IMG/VR virus record: IMGVR_UViG_3300027708_000084
Span: 1-57,373 of that record
DNA from: a virus
DNA: 57,373 nucleotides
Reading direction: 5' to 3' (one strand)
The notes below the pieces were generated by a model, which saw nothing but the letters and a program-made list of their open reading frames with translations, did no database searches and was not told the DNA's origin. Position 1 is the first letter of the stretch. Each line of letters begins with the position of its first letter. This document shows, in pieces, positions 15,318-22,118 of this stretch. The translations under genes were made by a program, and so were the position numbers.

Positions 15318-16322
15318 ATGTTTGACCAAAATGTACATCGTGTGGGATTTGCTTGTAAAATACAAACAAGCCATGATAAAGCTGATCCAAAATTAAATAC
15401 TAAATCAACTACTATTAGTTACTTAGCACGTCAAACACAAGCTAATGCCTATGGCAAATTGTGGGACTTGCTAGAACACAACATGACTACAATTCAAGCT
15501 CAACTTGTGTACCTAAGTAAACTTCCAAATAATCAACGTATGTTTAGGCTTACATCAGATGTATTGCCTGCGTACACGCATGAAGACTGGATGCCTTTTT
15601 ACTTTCAAGCAGACGTTGTTGCCTACTTAGAAAAACATTTAAGTAAGATTGGTGAATATGCGCGTGCAAACGATATTAGACTATCATTTCACCCAGGTCA
15701 ATACTGTGTGCTTGCATCAGAAAATCCTGGGGTAATTGAAAATTCAATCACAGAGTTTGAGTATCATGCTGACCTTATTCGCTACATGGGATATGGTCGT
15801 ACATTTCAAGACTTTAAGTGCAATGTACACGTAGGTGGTAAACTAGGTCCACAAGGTATTGTTGCAGCACTCAAGCGATTGAGTCCTGAAGCACGTAATA
15901 CTTTAACTATTGAAAATGCTGAGTTTACATGGGGCATTGATGCCAGTCTAGAGCTAGTAGAACACTGTGCCTTAGTACTTGACATTCACCATCACTGGAT
16001 TCACTCAGGTGAGTATATTCAACCAACTGATAGTCGTTTTAAACGTGTGTGTGACTCATGGCGTGGTGTTCGTCCTGTGATACACCTATCAACTAGCCGT
16101 GAAGATGTAATTGTAGATCATGACCCTAGTGTTCGACCAGATCTAGCACAACTAAAAGCCATGGGTTTTACAAGTGCTAAACTTCGTGCACACAGCGACT
16201 ACTGCTGGAATCAAGCAGTAAATAATTGGGCCTTGACATTTAGTACATATGCTGATATAATGGTTGAAGCAAAACAAAAAAATCTTGCAAGCAAACAATT
16301 GTTAGAACAAAATGTCCAATAA
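15318..16322 (+). CDS. uvsE: UV damage endonuclease (UVDE family), 334 aa
   Basis: Family motifs run in order: RVGFACKIQTS near the N-terminus, FRLTSDVLPAYTH, ARANDIRLSFHPGQYCVLASE, SITEFEYHADLIRYMG, VHVGGKLG, TIENAE and DIHHHWIH. These supply the His/Glu/Asp metal cluster of the TIM barrel. UVDE nicks 5' of UV photoproducts, starting an alternative excision-repair pathway. Length fits the family. It is useful to a phage in sunlit water (inference). Preceded by its own promoter and an AAGG RBS. Confidence 0.88.
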   Translation: MFDQNVHRVGFACKIQTSHDKADPKLNTKSTTISYLARQTQANAYGKLWDLLEHNMTTIQAQLVYLSKLPNNQRMFRLTSDVLPAYTHEDWMPFYFQADVVAYLEKHLSKIGEYARANDIRLSFHPGQYCVLASENPGVIENSITEFEYHADLIRYMGYGRTFQDFKCNVHVGGKLGPQGIVAALKRLSPEARNTLTIENAEFTWGIDASLELVEHCALVLDIHHHWIHSGEYIQPTDSRFKRVCDSWRGVRPVIHLSTSREDVIVDHDPSVRPDLAQLKAMGFTSAKLRAHSDYCWNQAVNNWALTFSTYADIMVEAKQKNLASKQLLEQNVQ

Positions 16323-16503
16323 AATTTTATTAAACAGACAGCAAGCAGAAAAATTTATAGAAGTTTATAAATTTTTCAAAGACACAGAAGCGTTTTACTT
16401 AGATGTAAAAGACGATGGAGAAGTAATGGTAACTTTTAGTTTAGCTGATAGCAACACTAACAAGTTAAACTTTAAACCTGCAGAATATGGGCGTGTGGTG
16501 TAA
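16312..16503 (+). CDS. small hypothetical protein overlapping a tRNA, 63 aa
   Basis: ATG lies inside the end of the UVDE gene, and the last 15 nt including the stop codon are inside tRNA-Leu(UAG), which starts at 16489. Lys/Asp-rich, no known motif. The overlap means its stop is set by the tRNA sequence. Confidence 0.6.
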   Translation: MSNKILLNRQQAEKFIEVYKFFKDTEAFYLDVKDDGEVMVTFSLADSNTNKLNFKPAEYGRVV

Positions 16504-16571
16504 TTGGTAGCCACGCTGGTCTTAGAAGCCAGTGCGTAAGCGTGTCAGTTCGAGTCTGACCATGCCCACCA
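16489..16571 (+). tRNA. tRNA-Leu (UAG)
   Basis: Class II cloverleaf; loop CTTAGAA gives anticodon TAG; acceptor GGGCGTG pairs CATGCCC (one G-U); T-arm GTCAG-TTCGAGT-CTGAC; CCA encoded. Confidence 0.93.
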
Positions 16572-16596
16572 AATTTTAATTTAAAGGAGTAAGCCA

Positions 16597-16800
16597 ATGG
16601 CTACAAATCCGCAACAAGTAACACTAGTTCCTCAGCCTGAGCAGTTTATAAATGACGAGACTCAAGGTGAGGTTATTAATCCACAAACAGGCATTGATGT
16701 AAGCGATGTATATCCAGGTAGCTTTGAACAAATGCCACTACAACAACGATATACTGGTAACGCTACATTTGAAGGCGACATGGGAAGATTGAGTCGTTAA
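16597..16800 (+). CDS. small hypothetical protein, 67 aa
   Basis: Gln/Pro/Asn-rich, soluble, with an excellent RBS (AAAGGAG, 8 nt before ATG). No family recognised. It forms a pair with the following Cys-rich gene (1 nt apart). Confidence 0.65.
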   Translation: MATNPQQVTLVPQPEQFINDETQGEVINPQTGIDVSDVYPGSFEQMPLQQRYTGNATFEGDMGRLSR

Positions 16801-16801
16801 T

Positions 16802-17119
16802 ATGCCTTGTATAAAATGTTCTAATGGTAAATACAAATATGGTGCACATGGTAACTGTGTTTTTGATACCTTAGAAGCCTGTCACGCAGCTGCTGCTGCA
16901 ATTCATATAGAGGATAAAATGGATAATAAAATGCCCAAAAAACCAAAACCAATGGCAATTGCCAAACCCAGTGGTCCGCACCTACCTGGACCTAGTCAAG
17001 TGGGTGATTCACCTGTTGGTATGCCTGTGCCTTATAAACCCACACAAACAGAAGGGTATCACGATCCTAGCTGTATGTGTGCTAGTTGTCAAATGGCATA
17101 CCCAATGGGAAGAATGTAA
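16802..17119 (+). CDS. Cys-rich small protein, 105 aa
   Basis: N-terminal CIKCSNGKYKYGAHGNCVFDTLEAC resembles a phage family with two to four metal-binding Cys; a Pro/Lys-rich linker follows and the C-terminus has CMCASC. Probably binds zinc. Similar short proteins occur near virion genes in other phages, but the role is unknown. Confidence 0.7.
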   Translation: MPCIKCSNGKYKYGAHGNCVFDTLEACHAAAAAIHIEDKMDNKMPKKPKPMAIAKPSGPHLPGPSQVGDSPVGMPVPYKPTQTEGYHDPSCMCASCQMAYPMGRM

Positions 17120-17124
17120 TTTTT

Positions 17125-17152
17125 AACTAAAGTAAATATACTTTAGTTTTTT
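17125..17152 (+). terminator. terminator after the Cys-rich gene
   Basis: AACTAAAG (17125-17132) pairs CTTTAGTT (17141-17148) followed by T-rich sequence; a second GCCCATA/TATGGGC hairpin lies just downstream. Confidence 0.6.
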
Positions 17153-17209
17153 GAGCCCATAGCCGAAAGGTATGGGCATTTATTTGTTTCTCGCTTAATA
17201 GGAGATAAT

Positions 17210-17644
17210 ATGAGAAATTTAGAAAACCTTTTTGGTTTTACTGGAGTTGATAAACACTTTGTAGGTTTTGATACTATTGCTGATCGTTTTGCTAAAATCA
17301 ATGCCGAACTTGCAAAAAATACCAGTTACCCACCCTATAATATTTGTAAGACGGGTGATACTAGTTATTTGATTGAAATGGCTGTTGCTGGTTTTAGTAA
17401 AAGTGAAATTGATATTGAAATTACTGAAGGTAAACTAGTTATCAAAGGTAACATAGATAGTGAAAAGTATTCTGAAAAAGAATACCTATTCAAGGGATTA
17501 GCTAACAGATCATTTACTAGAACTTTTGTACTAGAAGATGAAATTGAAATTAAAGGCGCAACTTTAGTAGATGGTATTCTTTCAATTGAATTAGAAAGAA
17601 TTGTTCCAGATACAAAGAAACCAACAAAAATTACTGTAAAGTAA
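17210..17644 (+). CDS. Hsp20-family small heat-shock protein, 144 aa
   Basis: Alpha-crystallin domain at about residues 40-140: YNICKTGDTSYLIEMAVAGFSKSEIDIEI, then LVIKG, YLFKGLANRSFTRTFVL and GILSIELERIVP. N-terminal arm LFGFTGVDKHF is typical of IbpA-like proteins found in cyanophages and T4-like phages. Holdase that keeps unfolded proteins soluble. RBS GGAG precedes ATG. Lies near the tmRNA and ClpP-like genes, consistent with a protein-quality theme. Confidence 0.88.
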   Translation: MRNLENLFGFTGVDKHFVGFDTIADRFAKINAELAKNTSYPPYNICKTGDTSYLIEMAVAGFSKSEIDIEITEGKLVIKGNIDSEKYSEKEYLFKGLANRSFTRTFVLEDEIEIKGATLVDGILSIELERIVPDTKKPTKITVK

Positions 17645-17716
17645 TATAAGGTAAAAGTGGCTTAAATTTATTTAAGCCACCATACATAATAAAATTAATT
17701 TAGTTTTATTATCTAT

Positions 17717-17800
17717 GCGAGGGTGGTGGAATGGTATACACAGCAGATTTAAAATCTGCCGCCGTAAGGCGTACGGGTTCGAGTCCCGTCTCTCGTACCA
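17717..17800 (+). tRNA. tRNA-Leu (UAA)
   Basis: Loop TTTAAAA gives anticodon TAA; class II variable arm; acceptor GCGAGGG pairs CTCTCGT (G-U at two positions); CCA encoded. Confidence 0.93.
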
Positions 17801-17805
17801 AATGT

Positions 17806-17879
17806 TGGGGGTTAGTTAAATGGTATAACCACGGATTTTGATTCCGTTATTACAAGTTCGATTCTTGTACCCTCTGCCA
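17806..17879 (+). tRNA. tRNA-Gln (UUG)
   Basis: Loop TTTTGAT gives anticodon TTG; acceptor TGGGGGT pairs ACCCTCT with an unpaired U1-U72, in line with GlnRS preference for a weak first pair; G73; CCA encoded. Confidence 0.9.
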
Positions 17880-17893
17880 AACCAAGTAAAATC

Positions 17894-18370
17894 ATGCGTA
17901 AACTTAATATAGAAGAAGTAAAAGAGTACATAAGCAATAGTTCTCCTGAAAGTAAGATTTATTTAGGAGTTGATAGTGAACGTGTAAACGTACAGGGTAA
18001 ATGGTATGCAGACTATACATTGGCAATTGTAATACACATTGATGGAAAACATGGATGTAAAATTTTTGGTGAAGTTGAACGAGAGCGAGACTGGGATCAA
18101 AAAGCCAATAAACCTTCAATGAGATTAATGCAAGAAGTATATAAAGTAAGCGAATTATTTCAAAAATTAAGCAGTGTACTAGAAGACAAACACGTTGAAG
18201 TACACTTGGATATTAATCCACAAGAACGATATAAATCTTCGGCTGTAGTACAACAAGCTGTAGGTTATATAAAAGGTACTTGTAATATACAAGCACAAAT
18301 AAAACCAAGGGCATTTGCTGCAAGTTATGCAGCAGATAGATTAAAATTTATATTAAGTAAACAAAAATGA
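17894..18370 (+). CDS. RNase H-like DUF458 (YkuK) family protein, 158 aa
   Basis: Recognisable by IYLGVDSERV near the start, DYTLAIVIHIDGKHGCKIFGE, RLMQEVYKVSEL and VEVHLDINPQERYKSSAVVQQAVGYI, then KPRAFAASYAADR. The D-x-D and E/D residues match the RNase H-like fold catalytic layout. Function in bacteria is poorly known (linked to sporulation or RNA processing). Starts 14 nt after tRNA-Gln. Confidence 0.75.
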   Translation: MRKLNIEEVKEYISNSSPESKIYLGVDSERVNVQGKWYADYTLAIVIHIDGKHGCKIFGEVERERDWDQKANKPSMRLMQEVYKVSELFQKLSSVLEDKHVEVHLDINPQERYKSSAVVQQAVGYIKGTCNIQAQIKPRAFAASYAADRLKFILSKQK

Positions 18371-18570
18371 CTGACAGATTTGACCTAGAACAAGATATTA
18401 TGAAATGCTGGAATGTTGTAGAAGATATTAAAAATCTTTATGATGTTAGTGACAGTTTAACTGAAGATCAGTTACAAAATTATTTACTTGGCTTGACTGC
18501 CATTTATGAAGTAAAATTTAATAAATTATGGGAATCATTTGAATATTGTATAAACAATAAACAAATATAA
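18367..18570 (+). CDS. small hypothetical protein, 67 aa
   Basis: ATGA overlap with the upstream gene; acidic, helical, no recognised motif. Confidence 0.6.
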   Translation: MTDRFDLEQDIMKCWNVVEDIKNLYDVSDSLTEDQLQNYLLGLTAIYEVKFNKLWESFEYCINNKQI

Positions 18571-18615
18571 ATGCAGAGCAATCTGCTTTCATCAATAACA
18601 AAAGAAGGAAATATT

Positions 18616-18840
18616 ATGCAAGGATTTAATAACCAAGGAGTTCCTGATTACATGAATCAAACTCCAAATGCACGTATGCAACAAGTACCAGAAACTGATG
18701 ATTTGCCTATGCTAACACCAGTACAAGGAGTTAACGACAATGCAAACAGCAATCATCAAGGTGATTTAGGTGGCGCTGTAATGAGCACGCAAACTATTAG
18801 TGAACCAGCAGAAACAAGTAAACTTGACACAAAAGCATAA
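18616..18840 (+). CDS. small hypothetical protein, 74 aa
   Basis: ATG 18616 chosen because AAGAAGGA lies 6-8 nt upstream; an in-frame ATG at 18571 has no RBS. Gln/Asn/Pro-rich, probably disordered. Its composition resembles the 67-aa protein at 16597. Confidence 0.6.
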   Translation: MQGFNNQGVPDYMNQTPNARMQQVPETDDLPMLTPVQGVNDNANSNHQGDLGGAVMSTQTISEPAETSKLDTKA

Positions 18841-18845
18841 TTTAT

Positions 18846-18919
18846 AAAGGCGGAGCCAGTTGGACGGGCACTGGATTGCAAATCCATGGAAGCAGGTTCG
18901 ATTCCTGTCGCCTTTTCCA
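18846..18919 (+). tRNA. tRNA-Cys (GCA)
   Basis: Loop TTGCAAA gives anticodon GCA; acceptor AAAGGCG pairs CGCCTTT; U73 as expected for tRNA-Cys; CCA encoded. Confidence 0.92.
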
Positions 18920-18938
18920 AAAACTTGAAAAGTATAAC

Positions 18939-19226
18939 ATGAAAAAACTAATTGTAGCAAGTTTAGTAGCATTGACTATTTGCACGGCAAACTCAGAAGC
19001 GTTTACTGCAGCAAAACCAATTCTTTGCGGTGAAACACAAGAAGTACTAGAATCCTTAAAAGATTTTAAGGAAACTATTGTGTATGCGGGCATTAATGGG
19101 GACAATCACTTAATAAGTGTATGGATTAATCCTTCTGCACAAACTGCTACAATTACTGAATCTAATAATCAAATAACTTGCATACTAACAATAATCAATA
19201 ATTTAAAATACAAAGAAATTTTTTAA
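18939..19226 (+). CDS. secreted/periplasmic small protein, 95 aa
   Basis: Signal peptide: KK, then LIVASLVALTICTANSEA (residues 4-21), cleavage expected near SEA-F. The mature part has two Cys (CGET... and ...TCILT) that could form a disulfide. No family recognised. ATG 18939 is chosen over an upstream start that would lie inside tRNA-Cys. Confidence 0.7.
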   Translation: MKKLIVASLVALTICTANSEAFTAAKPILCGETQEVLESLKDFKETIVYAGINGDNHLISVWINPSAQTATITESNNQITCILTIINNLKYKEIF

Positions 19227-19235
19227 GGAACCAAA

Positions 19236-20102
19236 ATGAAAATCGCAGTTTGCTCAGACTTGCACTTAGAGTTTGATACATTAACACTAAAAAATACTGA
19301 AAACGCACAAGTTTTAATCTTGGGCGGAGATATTTGCGTGGCTCGTGATTTACTGGACAAAGATAGCGTAGAAATATTTGACAGATTTGATCGTAGCGGT
19401 GGACTACACGAATTCTTCCAAATGTGCTGCCGTAACTTTAGTCACGTTGTGTATGTTGCTGGTAATCACGAGCACTACAACGGCGACTATGCCAAAACTT
19501 TTACAATTCTGCGTGATAGACTAGCGTACTTGCCCAACCTACACATCTTAGACAAACAAACATTTGTATTAGATGACGTTACCTTTATTGGCGGCACGCT
19601 GTGGACTGACATGAATAACGAAGACAGCATGACCTTACGTCATATCAAAGGCATGATGAATGATTTTCGTTGTGTCAATAATAGTAATAGTATAGTCAAT
19701 TTCAAGACGTTTGATGAAAATGGTAATGCTGAATTCAAAACACGTGTTGCTAAATTTTTACCAGAAGATGCTGTTGCAGACCACAAACTAATGATGAGTT
19801 ATGTTGCTGAAGTTATTTCAGGCAAATTTGACAAAAAGTTTGTGGTTGTTGGGCATCATGCTCCTAGTAAGGCATCAACTCATCCTCGCTATAAGTATGA
19901 AGAATTAATGAATGGTGCTTATAGCAGCGATCTAGATGACTTTATAATCGATCATCCACAAATCAAATTGTGGACTCATGGTCACACTCATGAAGACTTT
20001 GACTATCAAGTTGGCTCAACCAGAGTAGTTTGCAATCCACGTGGTTACGCAAACTATGAAGATCGTGCTGACAAGTTTCAGTTAAAGTTTGTAGAAGTAT
20101 AA
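19236..20102 (+). CDS. calcineurin-like metallophosphoesterase, 288 aa
   Basis: Metal-binding motifs in order: CSDLHLEF (5-12), LGGDICV (about 30), VAGNHEHYNGDY (about 73), GHHAPS (about 208) and THGHTHEDFDYQ (about 246). Acts on phosphoesters; the substrate cannot be inferred. Distinct from the SbcD/gp47-like protein at 38440. Ends 2-3 bp before the tmRNA acceptor piece. Confidence 0.85.
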   Translation: MKIAVCSDLHLEFDTLTLKNTENAQVLILGGDICVARDLLDKDSVEIFDRFDRSGGLHEFFQMCCRNFSHVVYVAGNHEHYNGDYAKTFTILRDRLAYLPNLHILDKQTFVLDDVTFIGGTLWTDMNNEDSMTLRHIKGMMNDFRCVNNSNSIVNFKTFDENGNAEFKTRVAKFLPEDAVADHKLMMSYVAEVISGKFDKKFVVVGHHAPSKASTHPRYKYEELMNGAYSSDLDDFIIDHPQIKLWTHGHTHEDFDYQVGSTRVVCNPRGYANYEDRADKFQLKFVEV

Positions 20103-20103
20103 T

Positions 20104-20440
20104 TTATTGTTGTATGAAGCAACGAGAACCGTGTCTTGGACGGGGGTGCGAATCCCCCCACCTCCACCATAAGGATTTTTATGTTTGATGAATGGCATTG
20201 GGTTTATCTATGGGGCATATTAATTTGGATAAATTATATGTTCTGTCTCATAAAAAGTCTTTATGATGGGGGTGACTAGTTTCGACAGGGCAAGTAGTAG
20301 CAGAGTGGACAACACATCAGAGCAGATGTTAAAACTAAACAAAAGTAAACGCAAACGACTCACAGTTCGCATTAGCAGCTTAAACACTGCTTAGGGTTTT
20401 TGGTAGGTTTCCTCGTAACAGAATAACCTACCGCTTTACT
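20104..20440 (+). ncRNA. ssrA: permuted two-piece tmRNA; tag ANDSQFALAA
   Basis: The gene is circularly permuted. The acceptor piece (about 20104-20169) comes first, with a T-arm GGGGG-TGCGAAT-CCCCC and CACCTCC-A-CCA end. The coding piece (20268 to about 20440) begins GGGGGTG, pairing 7/7 with CACCTCC including a G3-U70 wobble, the alanine identity signal. GTTTCGACAGG follows as in other tmRNAs. The resume codon GCA (20351) opens the tag ANDSQFALAA ending at TAA (20381-20383). The E. coli tag is ANDENYALAA. A pseudoknot-type stem lies at 20402-20409/20425-20432. Piece ends away from CCA and GGGGG are approximate. It rescues stalled ribosomes and tags products for ClpXP/ClpAP. Confidence 0.92.
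20181..20279 (+). CDS. small membrane ORF in the tmRNA intervening segment, 32 aa
   Basis: ATG 20181 with AAGGA 5 nt upstream, in the spacer that would be cut out between the two tmRNA pieces. The protein has one aromatic-rich hydrophobic stretch (VYLWGILIWINYMFCLI). Its last codons (GGG GGT GAC TAG) are read from the 5' end of the tmRNA coding piece, so ORF and tmRNA overlap by 12 nt. Could be real or chance; the RBS and composition favour real. Confidence 0.45.
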   Translation: MFDEWHWVYLWGILIWINYMFCLIKSLYDGGD

Positions 20441-20455
20441 AACGGATAAATAATT

Positions 20456-21064
20456 ATGGCAAATAAAAACACAAGCCTTTTTGACCCTAAACTGCTAGAT
20501 CTTGAAGGTGGTACAAATCACTTTTGCAAATCAGCTGCAAAATTGTATGAATTTTACCTAAGTGGTGACATTGGTTCACCTGAAGAATATATTGAATGGT
20601 TTGATGTTATTCGTAATGCCACATCCAGTGATACTATTCGCATCTACATTAACAGTGCAGGCGGAGATCTTTATACAACTCTACAATTTTTGCGTGTAAT
20701 GGGCGAAACTCAAGCCGAAATAATTACCAGTGTAGAAGGCGCTTGCATGAGTGCTGCTACTATGATATTTTTAAGCGGACACGTTCATGAAGTAACACCG
20801 CACTCACTATTTATGTTTCACAACTACAGTGCAGGAACATTTGGCAAAGGCGGAGAAATGTATGACCAAGTACAATTTGAACGCCGTTGGTCAGAAAACT
20901 TTATGGTAGAAGTGTACAAAGATTTTCTAACTGAAGACGAAATCAAATCTATGTTGAACAACAAAGACATTTGGTTAAGTTCTGAGGAAGTAATAAGCCG
21001 ACTAGAAGTAATCTACAAAAAACTAGAAGCTAAAAGAAATGATGTTGTGGCGTCTGTGGACTAA
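20456..21064 (+). CDS. ClpP-like serine protease, 202 aa
   Basis: ClpP/crotonase fold: IRIYINSAGGDLYTTLQFL (61-79) is the ClpP oxyanion/GGD segment; GACMSAATMIFLSG places the nucleophile at S99; MFHNYSAG gives H122; DIWLSSEEVI gives a probable D171. Length is the usual ClpP size. Some phage relatives are prohead proteases, but this one stands alone and sits directly downstream of the tmRNA, whose tags are ClpXP/ClpAP substrates. A functional link is an inference. RBS is weak (GGAT). Confidence 0.85.
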   Translation: MANKNTSLFDPKLLDLEGGTNHFCKSAAKLYEFYLSGDIGSPEEYIEWFDVIRNATSSDTIRIYINSAGGDLYTTLQFLRVMGETQAEIITSVEGACMSAATMIFLSGHVHEVTPHSLFMFHNYSAGTFGKGGEMYDQVQFERRWSENFMVEVYKDFLTEDEIKSMLNNKDIWLSSEEVISRLEVIYKKLEAKRNDVVASVD

Positions 21065-21194
21065 GGCCTTAGGTGACAAATCAGGCAGTACAAATCGTGA
21101 AGCAGATTATATTGCACTAATTCGTACTGCAATAGTATTGCTTAGTATAATAGCTAACATAGTTATTATACTAGGCGTAATCAGACATTGGTGA
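21039..21194 (+). CDS. small membrane protein, 51 aa
   Basis: ATGATG at 21039/21042 overlaps the end of the ClpP-like gene in another frame. The N-terminal RLWTKALGDKSGSTNREADYIALIRT part resembles small phage membrane proteins; residues about 32-49 are a membrane helix. Function unknown. Confidence 0.65.
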   Translation: MMLWRLWTKALGDKSGSTNREADYIALIRTAIVLLSIIANIVIILGVIRHW

Positions 21195-21198
21195 ACAC

Positions 21199-21459
21199 AT
21201 GGCTATTAGTTTTAAAAGTATAAAATCAACCAACTTAGGTATGTTGGATAAAATCACAACAGGCAAACTACAAGGTTGCCGAGTGTGTGATGTTATACCA
21301 GATCACTATGAATACCTAATCTGGGCAGAAAAATCTGGATTACTAAAGTTTAATACAGAAACAACAAAGTTTATACAGCAACAGGCAGGTTATGTTGAAA
21401 AACAACGTCACTATGACGAAGAAGTCAAGCCTTGGCTAGACGAAGACATTCCATTTTAA
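21199..21459 (+). CDS. hypothetical protein with SSB-like tail, 86 aa
   Basis: Has CRVCDVIPDHYEYLIW, a pattern known from phage zinc-less small proteins, and ends EVKPWLDEDIPF, very like the SSB C-terminal tip (DDDIPF). It could dock onto host SSB partners (inference). Ends 5 nt before tRNA-Glu. Confidence 0.65.
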   Translation: MAISFKSIKSTNLGMLDKITTGKLQGCRVCDVIPDHYEYLIWAEKSGLLKFNTETTKFIQQQAGYVEKQRHYDEEVKPWLDEDIPF

Positions 21460-21464
21460 TTATC

Positions 21465-21540
21465 ATCCCTATCATCTAGCGGCCAAGGATAGCAGGTTTT
21501 CAGCCTGTTCACGTGGGTTCGAATCCCGCTAGGGATGCCA
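21465..21540 (+). tRNA. tRNA-Glu (UUC), second copy
   Basis: Loop TTTTCAG gives anticodon TTC; acceptor ATCCCTA pairs TAGGGAT; G73; CCA encoded. Different in sequence from the Glu tRNA at 1189. Confidence 0.92.
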
Positions 21541-21546
21541 AAATTT

Positions 21547-21620
21547 GCGGGTAAGCCTAAGGTAGGACGCCAGCCTTCCAAGCTGCGCTGAGTGGAGTTC
21601 GATTCTCCCTACCCGCTCCA
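21547..21620 (+). tRNA. tRNA-Gly (UCC)
   Basis: Loop CTTCCAA gives anticodon TCC; acceptor GCGGGTA pairs TACCCGC; U73; CCA encoded. The 27-43 pair of the anticodon stem is a C-C mismatch. Confidence 0.9.
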
Positions 21621-21634
21621 CTTAAGGATATGCT

Positions 21635-21937
21635 ATGAAAAAAGAAATTGCTGATTATATTAATGCGGTAGATAGTTTTATTAAAAGCATTAAAATAAAA
21701 ACAGGTGATAGTGTTAGTTGGTCTAGCAGCGGAGGTTCTGCGCGTGGCAAAATAACAAAAATAATTACCAGTGGCAGTGAAAATATTCCTGGCAGTAGTT
21801 TTAAAATTACAGGTACTCCTGAAGACCCAGGTGCTCTTATTCGTGTATACAGACCTGATGCTGATGGCAAGTATAAACCCACAGATACTATTGTTGGACA
21901 CAAAGTCAGCAGTCTTAATAAAATTGCAGACTTATAG
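21635..21937 (+). CDS. DUF2945/HVA1-like small protein, 100 aa
   Basis: GDSVSWSSSGGSARGKITKI, IPGSSFKITGTPEDPGALIRVY and PTDTIVGHKVSSLNKI match the hypervirulence-associated TUDOR-like (DUF2945) family, a small SH3-like barrel. Role in phages unknown. RBS AAGGA upstream. Confidence 0.8.
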   Translation: MKKEIADYINAVDSFIKSIKIKTGDSVSWSSSGGSARGKITKIITSGSENIPGSSFKITGTPEDPGALIRVYRPDADGKYKPTDTIVGHKVSSLNKIADL

Positions 21938-22008
21938 TCAGTTCCTATGTGACTTTAAAAAAGGCCGCGACAACGCCAACGGTTTAGCGTAAGGTAACAG
22001 TTGGATTT

Positions 22009-22083
22009 GCATCCTTAGCTCAGCGGTAGAGCAGTGCTTTTACACGGCAAAGGTCGGCGGTTCGAACCCGTCAGGATGTACCA
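22009..22083 (+). tRNA. tRNA-Val (UAC)
   Basis: Anticodon TAC in loop TTTACAC; acceptor GCATCCT pairs AGGATGT; T-arm ends in encoded CCA. The 27-43 pair is a G-A mismatch. Confidence 0.88.
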
Positions 22084-22118
22084 AGATAGCCTATCAGATA
22101 GAACAGAAGATAAAACAC

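Noticed and set aside
20456-21064. Prohead protease reading of the ClpP-like gene
   Set aside because: No capsid or scaffold gene adjoins it; ClpP-like triad spacing and the tmRNA neighbour favour the ClpP-like reading, though it is not excluded.
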